From assembly GCA_903813345.2 (NCBI GenBank), contig CAIIXF020000011.1:501001-565000 (forward strand): 64,000 nucleotides of DNA. Direction: 5' to 3'. Below, piece after piece: positions 1-13,521 of this stretch. The notes beneath the pieces were generated by a model. That model was not told the origin of the DNA, ran no database searches, and saw only the letters and a list, made by a program, of their open reading frames with translations. Both the position numbers and the translations under genes were made by a program. The DNA comes from Owenia fusiformis (lineage: Eukaryota > Annelida > Polychaeta > Sabellida > Oweniidae). The number at the start of each line of letters is the position of its first letter. The stretch's first letter is position 1.

Positions 1-429
1 GCGTTTAAACAGAAAACAATATATTTTCAAACTGAAAATCCATCTGAACGTATAATACAAAACTAATTGATAGTCAATTTGTACATGTTAAACTGATCTC
101 GATCTTTGATTTTATACCCTGTTTATATTAACTACTTGGCAGCTGATCGAAACTATATCATGTTAGCTAAATCAAATCTAAATGATTCTATTACCAGATA
201 TCAATGGCTAAATCTGATGTATTATACTGGTTACTAAATGAAAACCCAATGCATACTGTGAATTTTCAAAGCAACATTGAGTATGCGTTCTTTAAAGTAT
301 TGTGGTGCAAAAATACTCAATGATCGAAGGACATAATTTTGTAATTACTACCCAATATGATTTGTTCATGAAAGTTCCAACTGGAAAAAAAAGATTTTAT
401 TGAGTGACTGGAACTCTCCTGATAAAGAT

Positions 430-665
430 GGGAGACTTTGATGTCATCTCTGAATCTGATGTCAATTTTGAATCTGAGGTGCTGATGTCAACCCTGATTC
501 TAAGAGATTAAAATGTCACGTCAGATTCAAATAAATGCTTATGTCAACCATGTATCTGATCGGAGAGACTAATATCATCCATGAATCAAAGACCTTTATG
601 CCATCCATGAATCAAAAATGTTGATGTCATCTACGAATCAGGAATGATGTCATCCTTGAACCAGA
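430..665 (+). repeat. Degenerate tandem repeat of GATGTCATCnnTGAATC
   Basis: Some nine diverged copies of GATGTCA(T/A)C...TGAATC at 22-35 bp spacing. There is no long ORF in either strand. Confidence 0.6.
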
Positions 666-3460
666 TACATTTATGTTCTTTCTTTGTAAATAAAAATCAG
701 ATGTACTTTTATTCCACCTACATGAGTTTGACATTCTATACATACTTTACATATAAATCCATTCATCTTCTACTTTTAAAGAGTAACAAAGCAATAAAAG
801 CAATTGTACTTGATGAATTATGAATGGTAGCTGTGACATTTGAGAACTTTCTACATTTGGCAAAATCTCCTTCAGTTTACCCTGTACAAAAGTCAGACTT
901 ACTAAACTCTTAATATAAGTAAAATAAAATAATAAAAAAAAGTAGCATTTATGGTATCAAAATCATTTCATTGTCCCCTGTTCTATTCATATTCAAACTG
1001 CTAATCAAGCTACATTTGCGATTGTAAAGATTTGCATCAAAACGTTGAAATTATTCATAATAGTAAGAGGGCAGAATAATGGGACTGGTAAGTCAGGGTA
1101 ACTTCAGGTCAAATTTTTGATACAAACAACAACTATCAAGTCAGTTTTCAGGTTAAAAAACACAGTTTTTTGCCTACTTAAGTGAAAGGTCACTGAATCC
1201 TTTAGAATGCATTCTATTCAAAATGAAAGCCACCTCAGGGGAGTTTTGAATGCATAATTTCTAAATGAGGCAAATGCCATGTACATTGGGTGCTATCTAA
1301 GAGCTTGATCATGTATAGTGGTTTGAAAAATGCATGATTTTTCTGACCTAAATACGTTTTTAAAACTTTGTGGGTGTTATTTTCAACTCAGAGCTAATAC
1401 TCAATTCCAGGGTATGCTGTTACAAACGAGAGAATATTTTTCCAGTTTGACAATATCCTATTGTTTTGAGGAATTCAGCATGATTTTCTAATAATATTGC
1501 CTTCTTTCATTCCATTGTTAGTTTTCAGAAAATAAATTTATGTCCCTGAGATAACCAGGCTTTGATGGTAATTTACTTTTAAAATTCCTTGCTAATTCCA
1601 CTCTTTTGCATTCTATGTCCAATTTTAAATTGTTTCTTGAACTTCTTGGCATTTGTCTCATGCCTCAGGAATCTGAAGTTACTTTAACATACATAAGGCC
1701 TCCATTCTTCATAAGATAACAAGAGATATGGCCATTATAAACAAACATCAAACAAATGATGTTCAAATCAGAATGGATAATATTGTTGGTATACCCCCCC
1801 CCCACATGGCATCGTGAGATATCACAGCCTTCTCTCAGTTTCCTTCTAGAACACATTCTTGTGCATTGCAGAGATGGTCTGAGTATCAGAATGCCCATAC
1901 GGAGGGGGATTTGGTCGTTTCATTTTTCTTTGCAACATTTTAGAATTTAGAATTTTTTCAAAGTTACATCATTTCAGAACATTGTTATATCTGTGTAAAT
2001 TTTAGATCTTTGTCCTTTTACGTGTGTCATTTAAAATAGTAATTCAAAGATAGACCTGATTGAACATTCCTGTACTAACTTAAAATGTGCTGGGAGGTAT
2101 TTTTAAACACTGGGTTGTGGTACATAATTACAAACAGCATTTTCTTACAAAAAATAAAGTTCACGTTAATTACAGCATGGCAACCATTTGAGCGTATAAT
2201 GCAACATGAAACCAATTACCATGGTAACAGATAAACTCGTTAAAGGTGTCTGTGGTGAAGTTGCATGAAGTAACCAACAGTTCTCCAGATAACAAGATTT
2301 ACCCTTTCTGCGCAAATATTATGATCTCTTCAGCATTATGGTAAAAAAATAGAAATTGCAACTATTCCAGTAAAAAACTAGAATTTGCGACTACTCCTGT
2401 TGAGAGTCTGTTGCAATTAGTTGGAACCACAGTCCACTATATACCTTAAGATGACAATTTGTAATTCTAGGAAAAATTTGGATAATTTGAGAAATTGCAT
2501 TGATGAAATTGAGATCATAGTATGAAAATGAGATTGCTGTATAAAATGAGATCACACAAAATGAGATATTAAAAAATGAGGTGAAAGTATAAAAATGAGA
2601 TCAACGTATTATTTTTTTAGTTGCCTAGGAAATCATCTGTTCTGTTATTACTCAAAATGCCTTTTATAATGTATTATTGTGACAGCCATAAATCTGGACC
2701 TTATTCATCTAGCTGAGTATGGCTATTATTAAAGTCCCAAAGGAGCAAGCTGCATGTATATAATATAATGAATAGTCAACTTTCTCTCCTGAATTTCAAC
2801 TCAGCCAGGGCGAATGCATGATATATACATATATTTTGGATCAAATGCGTGACATGAACGGCAATCACGTGCAAAGACCGAACAGAATGCGTTCGCTTTT
2901 TTTCGCCATTCGGATTTTTTCCGTATCGGCATTTCATAAAAGTGATTTCTAAAAATATCAACATAATGCATGATTTGCGTGATATTTGATCATACACACT
3001 AAATTGATGCGTGATTTCTATTTTTCCAGCAAATGCGTGACAATCACGCCTAATGCATGAGGGTTGACAGGGCTGACTCAGCTGACTCGAGAGTTGAGGC
3101 AACATTAAATTTTCTGGGTGCCTCTTAGAAAAATTGCTGAATTTTATAAAATACATCAAGTTTTTGTTAAATACCAAGTTTAATTGTCATAAAAATACCC
3201 AAATGTTGGGTTAATACCAAATTTTGGCTTCTGTTAATTGCATGATATGATGTTATCATGATTGCAAATCAAGCTGGTGAGCCAGTTATTGCCCTTAACC
3301 CATGTAACAAGCAATTCAACAGTGAATTTCCCAGATAAGTGTTCAGCAAACAAACAGTAGTGGTGGTTTATCTTTCCACTAATGTTGTTATCTAAAACAC
3401 CATACATGACAGGTAGCTGTATTAGTGGGTATAGCTATAATACAAGGCTTGTACTCAACA
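666..3460. other. AT-rich intergenic sequence with no supported gene
   Basis: Short ORFs here have no recognisable domains, no consistent splice signals and no codon bias. An 11-base poly-C tract occurs near 1793-1803 and an AAAATGAGAT-rich patch near 2520-2605. A patch of TGCGTGAT/ATCACGC words lies at 2850-3060. I see nothing else. Confidence 0.5.
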
Positions 3461-3820
3461 ATATGTACTTGCATAGGAGGGGTTGTACTTGCATATGAGG
3501 GGTTGTACTTGCATATGAGGGGTTGTACTTGCATATGAGGGGTTGTACTTGCATATGAGGGGTTGTACTTGCATATGAGGGGTTGTACTTGCATATGAGG
3601 GGTTGTACTTGCATATGAGGGGTTGTACTTGCATAGGAGGGGTTGTACTTGCATATGAGGGGTTGTACTTGCATATGAGGGGTTGTACTTGCATATGAGG
3701 GGTTGTACTTGCATATGAGGGGTTGTACTTGCATATGAGGGGTTGTACTTGCATATGAGGGGTTGTACTTGCATAGGAGGGGTTGTACTTGCATAGGAGG
3801 GGTTGTACTTGCATATGAGG
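3461..3820 (+). repeat. 20-bp minisatellite, 18 copies
   Basis: The unit GGTTGTACTTGCATATGAGG is repeated almost without error, with a CATAGGAGG variant in a few copies. Because 20 is not a multiple of three and the minus strand lacks stops, three overlapping minus-strand ORFs appear. They are artefacts. Confidence 0.95.
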
Positions 3821-3824
3821 GTTG

Positions 3825-4140
3825 AAGGCCTGTGGCCAGGGAGCAACCACCCCCCCATCCCCACTCCCCCTGACCAAAACATTTTTAAAAACCATGCAGT
3901 TTTCACCATTCTGAGCACTTTTCAATTGATTATGGGCCAGGGAGCAACCACCCCCCCCCCCATTCCCCCTGACCAAAACATTTTAAAAAACCATGCAGTT
4001 TTCACCATTCTGAGCACTTTTCAATTGATTATGGGCCAGGGAGCAACCCCCCCCCCATCCCCACTCTCCCTGACCAAAACATTTTTAAAAACCATGCAGT
4101 TTTCACCATTCTGAGCACTTTTCAATTGATTATGGGCCAA
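3825..4140 (+). repeat. Three tandem copies of a unit of about 101 bp
   Basis: Each copy has GGCCAGGGAGCAACC, a run of C, CTGACCAAAACATTTTTAAA, CCATGCAGTTTTCACCATTC and TTTTCAATTGATTATGGGCC. The copies differ mainly in poly-C length. Confidence 0.9.
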
Positions 4141-4551
4141 AATGGTCAAATCTGAAGCCACACCTGGAATTTTTGATTTTTGAAAGTGAGCCCCCTTGGC
4201 AAAAGCTGGCTGTGAGCCTGGGTTGATAGAATTCAATGTTTATGTTGTTGAAAACAACGCTATGTGGTGTTAACCCAGATCTCTCAAACATACTTTTCAA
4301 ATTGTAAAAATACAAACACTTGTTATGTCCATCTGAAACCAATGTTATCAACAAACCAGATTAATTATCATTAACTTTTAATTGGAGTTTTATCACCTAA
4401 ATTAATTTCCCATTTTCTATACAATAAGACCTGTATAAAGGGAACGGCACATATGGAGCCACAAAAGTCTTCACAGTAGGTAGGTGTTCACTAAAGAGGG
4501 ATTTTGAACAGCAGTCAATGTGAAATGTGTCTTGAAGTGGGGGTAGGTTGG

Positions 4552-4815
4552 TTCGTCTCTTTGGAGGAGAAATTCATCAAGGCTATGCCTCTTTGAAGGA
4601 GAAATTCATCAAGGCTATGCCTCTTTGAAGGAGAAATTCATCGAGGTTATGCCTCTTTGAAGGAGAAATTCATCGAGGCTATGCCTCGTTGAAGGAGAAA
4701 TTCATTGAGGTTATGCCTCTTTGAAGGAGAAAATTCATTGAGGCTATGCCGGCCTCTTTGAGGGAGAAATTCATCGAGGCTATGCCTCTTTGAAGGAGAA
4801 ATTCATCGAGGCTCT
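4552..4815 (+). repeat. 33-bp tandem repeat, about 8 copies
   Basis: The unit is TCGAGGCTATGCCTCTTTGA followed by AGGAGAAATTCA, with small changes between copies. Confidence 0.9.
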
Positions 4816-7377
4816 AACAGACACCCAGACAGGCTAGACTTCATTCTGTTTATAACAAACTACTGATAAGAAAATTCTGATACCCATCATCATGTGTGTA
4901 TGAATTTTATCTCCAGTGTGTTTGGGTGTAAACACCTGTTCCTTCTAGTCGGGATTAACCTTTTTGGGGTTGTTGAGATGGCAACAGGAGTAACTAGGCG
5001 CTGTCGTCATAACCACGAGGTCTTGACTTTGAGACAAGTATAAAGCTCCTTGTGTGCATTCATTTCTGTTTCACAGACCCTTGGAAAGAATTGACATGCC
5101 TCTAACTGTGACACTACCCTGATCTTCCTAAGCTAATATACTTCTACTCCCTCTTACAAAAAAAGGATTCAACCATTTGGCACCCCTCGGTCACTCCTAA
5201 TGCTTAAACGGCAGATTTCTTTACATTTATTCAACCTATCAGAGGAAAATAAAGTCAAATCCATAATATATAAACTTGTGTAAGTGGATTGTCTTTGGTG
5301 CCTCAGAAAGTGTTCCACTTAGGAGGTGTTCCACAGACACATATTCATTGTACACTTAAAGTTATGAAAACACCTCAGAGAGGTGTTCCATCTACAGAAT
5401 ACAGAGACGTTCTACTTTACTGTGTGACCGAGGCTAAGAAATAACTGCTTGTGATTGGCTTATCCCAAGCTCAGGTGATTTTCAGTTATCTCAAGAGGAT
5501 GATTGGAATAGACTTAATCCATCTAACAAAGGGTTAAATACTTAACACATACATGAAATAAAATGTTCACCTAGAGAGGTGTTCGAAATAGACAGGTGTT
5601 TAGAATAAACAGGTGTTTTGAATAAACAGTTGTTCGGATATACAGGTTTCACTACAAATGATCTCCCTAGCATTAAGCAAATGGACCCAGCACCCACCTG
5701 AGATTTTAAAAACAGGCTTGCAACCACCTGAAAATCTCTTTGCACCCTCTTGAAAATAAGAAAAATCATGAAAATTAGGTTCCAATTGTAAGATTCAGGA
5801 TTTTGCACCCATTTGAGATAAAATCCTGGGGAGATCACGGTATACTGTAGCATAATCAGAATATGTGAAAAAGCCAATGTATCCAAATCAACAGCACAAC
5901 ACAAATATTTGTTGATGGCCTGGGTTAAATGTCATTTTTATAAAGGTGAATTGAAAGTGAGCCAAGTGAAGTACAGTCACTCCAGTTAAATAAGGCTACA
6001 GTCTTTGAAATTTTGTTTCACAATTACAATAAAAGACTTTTATGTCCAAATACCAAATCACTTTTGAACAATTTGGACAAAACCAAAGCCTTAGAAACTC
6101 TATGATCAAATAAATAAAGTTTAGGTTTAAATTTTAGCTTTTAATAAGTCCATAATTTGCAATAAAACAAACATTATGGCCTTAAGCTATTAAGTACCTT
6201 AGGACTACTTATATATTTAAAACATAAAAACATCAAGGACATATATAACATAATAAAAAAAAAAGTATTTAAGCTGTTTTTAGAGCTAAGCATAGGTGAA
6301 AGTCCAGCTTAACTGTCTATAATCTCAAAGAAAAATGCAACTGCCTCTATAATCTCAAAGCCAAATGCACTTATGCACCCAGGATTGTTTCTCAACAGGT
6401 ATAGATTTATCTAATCCATCCAAATAAACATCATCGAAAATTTTATACGAGAACTACATAAAAAATGCTTTTTTGGTGGTTCATGATAGCATTATAGATA
6501 ACATTCAGACAGTGCTCCAGGATTTTTCCAAATTAGGTCCAAAATACAGAAACCTATTTTGGTTGAGATATCCCAACATTACACTATTTAAGGAAATTTT
6601 GTTAACTGGCTAAATCCTCATTCTATCTGTTTTTGGTCAAATTGTAAAAATTTGGGGAAAACTGGGGGAATATAATTTTCAGATTTCTAACTAACTGCTG
6701 GGGTTTCAATAACAGCCGGCGGCCGGCGAAAACGCCGCTTCAAATCCCAGTTACGCCGGTTCAAATTTTGAGAAAAAAAATTAGAAAAAAAATTGCCGGC
6801 TCAAATGATGAGAGATTTTGCTCACACATGAGACAAATCAATTTAGTTTGTCATGTCAAATGAAAGAATATAAATTAACCTACCTTGAGAAGGCAAAATG
6901 TAAGTATAATAGGCAGATAATCAGCAGTGTTTTAGAGAAACACTGAGATAATTATTTTACTGTAATTCGGCCACCATTTTTATTGACCTACTCTCAAACC
7001 AAAACATTATGCTTTGAGACTAAATGGGTCAGTAGCAATGTCCTGCCACCCCTTTTGTTTCAATGGATACTACATGTACTATTATTACAGTTACACATAT
7101 ACTTGAAATAAACAGTATAAATCAATACAATTGATCTTCTTGGCATTATCTTACATCATATTGAGGAAGCACAAAGGGCAACATTTGAAAAACACAAATT
7201 AATTAACAAGTAAAAAGTTAATTAAAAATCAAATTATGTATTGATCTGCTTTATTGAAATCAATTGCTCATATACAATTTGCATTAAAGTGACAGGAAAA
7301 TACTGATTTCAATATTTTACATCACAGTGAGGAAGCACAAGGGGCAACATTTAAACAAGAACACAAATGTGTACAAA
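4816..7377. other. Intergenic sequence with scattered repeat fragments
   Basis: No gene is supported. The patch 5300-5660 repeats AGGTGTTC(C/G) words and ends in ATACAGGTTTCACT, similar to the ends of the MITE at 9891. At 6703-6770 GGGGTTTCAATAACAGCCGG and ACGCCGGTTCAAAT are one arm of the fold-back family seen whole at 11562. A repeated GAGGAAGCACAAAGGGCAAC lies near 7162 and again at 7329. Confidence 0.5.
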
Positions 7378-9016
7378 ATGTCCCCACCAATGGGTGATCC
7401 CATCAAATGGTTATCCTGAAAATGAGTAGACAAGACTTTATCAACACAATTTGAGGACGGAAAATCCAAAATGGTCACCTTAAAATTTACCCAGAATGCC
7501 AAAAATTTAGTCAGTTCTAGATTTTCAAACTAAGAACCACCCCTGAAAATTTTTAATTGATCCGTCACACAGTTAACTAGAAAACATGTAAACAAGACTT
7601 TACAGACAAGATTTTAGGATGGAAAATCCAAAATGGCTGCCTTGACATTTACCCAGAATGTCAAAAAACTAATCTGTTCCTAGATTTTCATGCTAAAAAT
7701 TCTAAGAATCATCCCTGAAAATATGACATTGATCTACCAAATGGTTCACCTGAAAACGCGTAGACAAGACTTTACAGACAAGATTTTAGGACAGAAAATC
7801 CAAAATGGCTGCCATGACATTTACACAGAATGCCAAAAAACTAATCAGATGTAGATTTTCACACTAAGAATCATCCCTGAAAATTTGAAATTGATCTACC
7901 AAACGGTTCACCTAAAAACGCGTAGACAAGACTTTACAGGCAAGATTTTAAGACGGAAAATCCAAAATGGCTGCCTTGACATTTATCCAGAATGCCAAAA
8001 AACTAATCAGATCTAGATTTTCATACTAAGAATCATCCCTAAAAAATTTGAAATTGATCTACAGAACGGTTCACCTAAAAATGCATAGACAAGACTTTAC
8101 AGACAAGATTTTAGAACGGAAAATCCAAAATGGCTGCCTTGACATTTACCCAGAATGCCAAAAAACAAATCAGTTCTACATTTTCATACTAAGAATCATC
8201 TCTGAAAATTTGAAATTGATCTACCAAACGGTTCACCTGAAAACGCGTAGACAAGACTTTACAGACAAGATTTTAGGACGGAAAATCCAAAATGGCTGCC
8301 TTGACATTTACCCAGAATGCCAAAAAACAAATCAGATCTAGATTTTTATACTAAAAATCATCCCTGAAAATTTGAAATTGATCCACCAAATGGTTCACCT
8401 GAAAACACGTAGACAAGACTTCACAAACAAGATTTTAGGACGGAAAAATCCAAAATGGCCGACAATAAAAAAGTGATTATGTGTTTTTGCTGATTTCTTC
8501 TTACAAAATTATCACATATAACTACTGTTAACAATAACATAGGCTTTTACAACAAAGTACATCTGAAATTATTTATAAAGCTACTAAATAGTTAAAGTAT
8601 GAAAACTCAAAAACACCATTCAATATGATACAAAGTATTATCGTGCGCTATCTTTTCTTAAAACATTCAAAATGGCTGACATGACTGAGCTAACAGGTTC
8701 AAAACCTAATCAGATCTAGAATGAAGTGAGCTGAACAAGATGTTAAAGTTTTAAAAGCCGTTTTTCTTAAAGTTTGCAGACAAGGATTTTAGCATTTGAC
8801 TTCAAAATGGCCGACAGGAAGTAGGTATCGAGTTAAAAATTTGTCATCCACATCTGTATGCACTCATAAGTTATCCCTGAAAATTTGAAGGTGATATCTG
8901 TAGCGGTTTTGGAGAAAACTCCCGGACGTACGGACGGACAGACGGACGGACGGACGGACAGACAGACGGACGCGCCTAGGCCGACAATATGGCCCCACAC
9001 TATGTGGTGGGGACAT
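7378..9016. mobile_element. 1.6-kb TIR element with internal tandem repeats
   Basis: The ends ATGTCCCCACCA (7378) and TGGTGGGGACAT (9005-9016) are inverted. Seven copies of a unit of about 162 bp (GTAGACAAGACTTTACAGAC, GGAAAATCCAAAATGGCTGC) fill 7424-8460. A GACGGACGGA tract lies at 8930-8975. There is no transposase. GTGGTGGGGACATAAA ends of this kind are, from memory, common in bivalve and gastropod genomes. Confidence 0.75.
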
Positions 9017-9890
9017 AAAAACACATAAAGTAATGAACATGTCAAAGAGATCAATTGATCAAATATACAGTTTGCAATAAAGTGGCAGGAAAATTTTGAT
9101 TTTATGATTTTACATATGGGGACCCTGTATATGCTTTTATTTTCAATATATTGAGTCGAGCACCTCCAAAAATGAAGTAGAAAGCGAGCGAAGTCGAACG
9201 CGAGCGAAGCGAGCGGCGAACGATTGAAAAAAATTCAGCCTGCTGAAATTGCCAAATGCCTGTTGAAAAAATATTTATTGAAACCCCTGTAACTGGGTTC
9301 TGCGCTTAATGCTCTTATGCTGGAGAGATCACCTGGTTCTCTGTTACTACATGTAATTCTTTCACAATGATGCAATGGATAATACGATACAATATACATG
9401 TAGAAGACTCTACAATACAATAATACAATGCAGTACAGTCACTACAGTGGATTATACTGGTATTCATCTCATCAAAGTATCATTAGTACCAGGCTCACAA
9501 CATCTTGGTCTATCAAGCATTCGCATATTTTGACCAATTTTGGCTTGTATTGTGAAAATGAGAATTTGCACCCACTTGAGAAAAAATTCTGTATAGATCA
9601 CTAATCAAGATATTTCATATGACTGAACGAATACACTCTTTTAACAGTAAGGGCTCACGAGTGAGTTGTAATAAAGCTGCTAATGAAAAGAGATACTCAT
9701 AAATCATAGTGTGTTATATTATACACTGGCTTGCCTTGCATCATAAAAACAATATGCGGAGTGATTAATTTAGGCAGCCATTCGTTAATGATTAAACAAA
9801 TCATGAAAGCCGTGAGCATGATTTATTGCAATATACTAATTTATAGTGATGTCAAATGGTGTTTTAATATCATGACTGTTGGCCTGTGGA

Positions 9891-10121
9891 TACACAGTAA
9901 AACCTGTCTTAATCTGAATGCCATTAGGACTGGCAAAACGTGTTCAGATTTGCAGCTGTTTAAATTTTTTAATATGGGAGTCTATATTGGACATAACAAA
10001 CTTGCTACCAAGTGTTTATATTATGAGGTGGTCAGATTATGAGGTGGTCATATTATGAGGTGTTCATATTATGAAGTGTTCATATTAGATGGGTGTTTGG
10101 ATATGCAGGTTTCACTGTGTA
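9891..10121. mobile_element. Short MITE
   Basis: TACACAGTAAAACCTGTCTT at the left and ATGCAGGTTTCACTGTGTA at the right are inverted copies. A tandem TATTATGAGGTGGTCA repeat lies inside at 10020-10090. There is no ORF of note. Confidence 0.7.
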
Positions 10122-10614
10122 TATATACTTCAGAGTTAAATTCTCTAAATTCCAAAAGGGCCAAACCCAAGTAGAAACCCAAGTAGACATTCACCAGTCC
10201 CTGGATATGTGCTGATTCTGAATTTGAAGTTTTTCATTTTTCTACCATGTTTATATTCATGAATTTGTTTTTTTTCACTCAAAATGACATGAATTAAAGA
10301 TATTTAAAAGAAACAACAGATCTTTACATGTTAATTTAGTTCTATTTGCCACTATGAGTAAAAAATCTAATGTCTACAATAGATATTTAAATATAAGTCT
10401 CATTATTAGAAAATAGTATTCGCTTCAATAGAAGAGGGGAGGGATTAACTTCAATAGAGCACCACTGCATACACCGTGTGTGGGTGGATCGTGCATTTTT
10501 TGAACCAATCAAATTCCTTAGCATCTTCGGTTGTGGTACAACATCTTCATTTTTGGACCAAAAATCATGACCAATTCAAAAACATCTGATGTTACGTTGA
10601 TGTTAATGTTTTAA

Positions 10615-11337
10615 CTAAGATTTTCGACATCTAAAAAGTCACTCGACTTTTTTGCAAAAAACCTTCCAAAAAGTAACAGTCCCATGAATTCACATTGTCG
10701 TACTTACAAAATGATCCACCGCCTAACTTATGCACCATTGAACTCGGTAATATTGTACACGTAACTATTAATTACGGTATACTCCCTAGAAAACTGGGCT
10801 TGCTTTTCAACATTTCAAGTGAAAATTCTCTAAGGAGCTTTTGTTTTTCTGACGTAATTTCTTCCACGAAATCGGTGACGTGATAGGTTCAGTTCATCTT
10901 ATTTCGAAAGGGGTGTCATCTATTTAGAATATTTATTTTCATCTTGTCCAGTCCTATATACAATCTGCCCTTATCTTTTTCGCTTGTAAAACCGTGTAGT
11001 AATGTTGAAATTAGGGAATAGATTCTCTGAGAGTGGCGACATGTCTTCATTTCTACCATTTTGCGTTTGACACCCCTCTTTTTGGCCAAGTCCAAGTAAA
11101 CCGCACATCCGGGTGATTAGAAAAGGGACATTTTTAAAAAATCGAGCGGCAACAAAGATAATTCTGGTCAAACTGAGTTTATGACGAAACTTATGAAAGA
11201 ATCAATAAAAGGTAAGTGGTATACATTATGCGGATGCCAAAAATTAAACATGGCGCCAATCTGAAACTTCAGAATGCTTTCTGTGATTCAAAATCACAAA
11301 AAAAGTCGAGTGACTTTTTAGATGTCTAAAATCTTAG
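10615..11337. mobile_element. 723-bp element with 40-bp TIRs
   Basis: CTAAGATTTTCGACATCTAA followed by AAAGTCACTCGACTTTTTT (10615-10653) is matched inverted at 11298-11337 with one mismatch. No transposase ORF is seen. Confidence 0.85.
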
Positions 11338-11561
11338 CTTATTATAAAATCAACTATATCATGCATAGATCTACACACAAATGTTAGAATTCAGGACTTC
11401 AAAGTAGCGCAGACAATATCTAGCCTCTGAAGCAGAAGATCGGGAAAAAATCTCATGATCTCTGGCAAGTAGAATATCTAACAGCCTACATTTCATGACA
11501 ATAACTGTAAATAATTGCCGTTTTCCATTTCCGCTTCATCCATTCAATTCGACGAGTTGTT

Positions 11562-11749
11562 ACAGGGGTTTCAATAAGCACAGGCGGGTGGCGAAAATGC
11601 CTGTTCAAATCTCAATTACGCCTGTTCAAATATGTAGAAATAAAATTCACTGTTACTTACCTAACCTTAAGTTATTTTAAGTGAAATAAGTTTCAGCCTG
11701 TTGAAATTGCCAAAAAGCCTGTTGAAAAAATATTTATTGAAACCCCTGT
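11562..11749. mobile_element. 188-bp fold-back MITE
   Basis: ACAGGGGTTTCAATAA and TTATTGAAACCCCTGT form perfect ends. Inside, GCCTGTTCAAAT and related words recur. One arm is also found at 9232-9291 and a diverged one at 6703-6770. Confidence 0.85.
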
Positions 11750-12117
11750 GTTACATTCCTGACATACTGAGTCACTCATTCATCACTTCAATTTCAAAAA
11801 ATTGAAAAAATCGTGAAAAATGAAATGGAGACAAATTTTGAAATGTACATATCTAACGATTAGGACAACGTCGACTAGAATTTCTTTACCCTATGAATAA
11901 ATTTAAATGACACTTACCCTGATATACATCTCTATATGAGCAGCCATTGTGTCGCAAATTGGTTAAATCCTGTAGAAATAGTCACTGAATTTCTGAACAT
12001 CGACCGACCTCGCCCTACGATGAAACCGTACTGCGCATGCGCAAGATCAGTTAAATGATATTAAGCGACATCTTTCAAATGTGTTAGAAAACATTTCTAC
12101 TTTCTATGAGGTTCATC

Positions 12118-12425
12118 CTACACTCCCCTAGACATAAACTTGGCAACCTTTTCCCCAAAAGGCTTACGTGTTTAAGCACCTCTATGTTTATACTTATATT
12201 TTCATAACTTGGAACAAACAAACTGATAATAAGGACGGAGATGTAACTTGACTTTTTTTCCTATATGTCTTCAAGCCCGCCTTCATCCCGGGACAATGAA
12301 TCTCTGATCCAAGTATGTCGATCATTTAATTGATAGAAAATCAAAATATTGACAAATTCATAACATAAAAGGCTGAAAGATTATGCGGTAAATATTGAAA
12401 CGGGGGTTGGCAACATAAAGTGTAA
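12118..12425. mobile_element. Possible diverged relative of the 12641 MITE
   Basis: ACACTCCCCTAGACATAAAC followed by TTGGCAACC at the left resembles the end of the next MITE. GGTTGGCAACATAAAGTGTA near 12405 could be the opposite end. Weak. Confidence 0.4.
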
Positions 12426-12640
12426 TTACTAATAATTCACTCTTAATAACACTGATTAGTACTCTCAAATAAACGCCGATGTCAAATACTGGTGAGTACT
12501 CTCAAATAAACGCCCATGTCAAAATTAACGTCAAGTGGGTGATTTAGGATCGTGATATTCTTTTGAAGGTGTTTCATGGATCCTCACAGGCTGCTAGATT
12601 TGACTTGATTTTAGAATTTTTAATATATAAAACGTAGAGA

Positions 12641-12835
12641 TACACTCCCTCACATAAGTTTGGCAACCCGAAGTAGCCTTTTGAATCTCATCAAAGTCTG
12701 AATAGGAGGTTTCTAACATTTACCAAAGTTTTTGAGCTCGATATTGTAATTAAGGAACGAAGATTCAGAGCATGACCGGCTTTGATATGCTACCAAGTGA
12801 TAACTTCCAGTTGCCAAACTTATGGAGGGGGTGTA
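12641..12835. mobile_element. 195-bp MITE
   Basis: TACACTCCCTCACATAAGTT plus TGGCAAC at the left and GTTGCCAAACTTATGGAGGG plus GGTGTA at the right are inverted copies. There is no ORF. Confidence 0.85.
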
Positions 12836-12935
12836 CTGTAAATAGACAAAAATATTATCATACATTTATGGTCCATTTTATTGCAAAATAATAAAATACT
12901 AAAACAATCATGAAATTACACTTTTCTTATAAATG

Positions 12936-12986
12936 TACAGAGTGACACAAAATCTTATAAAATAAATTTTTTGTGTCACCCTGTAT
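12936..12986. repeat. Short hairpin
   Basis: ACAGAGTGACACAAAA pairs with TTTTTTGTGTCACCCTGT across a short AT-rich loop. Confidence 0.7.
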
Positions 12987-13521
12987 AAACATATATTAAA
13001 CTCAATTATTCAACAATCACATCAATATTTCTCCTTCCTTGAGTTAAAAAATAATACATAAATCACATGTTTCGATAAGGGTGACCAAGGATAAAACAAA
13101 CAATAAAACATTTTATACTCTACCCCTCCATATATTTGTTATTCTCTCCATTAGTTTACCACCATAAATCAGATAATTTAGCACCTTAATAATAAAAATA
13201 AATATATCCCACAAGTATGTACAAATTTACTCCAGATATACAAATCAATATTATATGATATGATGATCAAGATGAGATGGGCCACACTGGTGGATCCCCA
13301 CTTGGTTGGGCCCAGAAAAAGAATTTGTAGGGCCTCAAAAATGGGCCTTTTTGGCAAATATAGAGGTCTGCCTATATTGGGAGAACTCAGGCATATTTCA
13401 CGTTATCGTGACGTAACCTCTAAATATGTGGTGATAAAGGGTAAATACAAAGGCACTAGACCAATTCAAGATGGCAGTAGCAGTCTGTCTGTTTCCAAGG
13501 TCTCCTTACTACCATACCAAC

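Noticed and set aside
3461-3820. CRISPR-like array
   Set aside because: The units are contiguous with no unique spacers; this is a eukaryotic minisatellite.
3388-3976. Three overlapping minus-strand ORFs with a repeated KYNPSYASTTP peptide
   Set aside because: They are the three frames of a stop-free 20-bp minisatellite, with no start context or flanking coding sequence.
8833-9054. ORF encoding a PSVCPSVRPSV stretch
   Set aside because: It reads through the GACGGACGGA low-complexity tract at the end of a TIR element.
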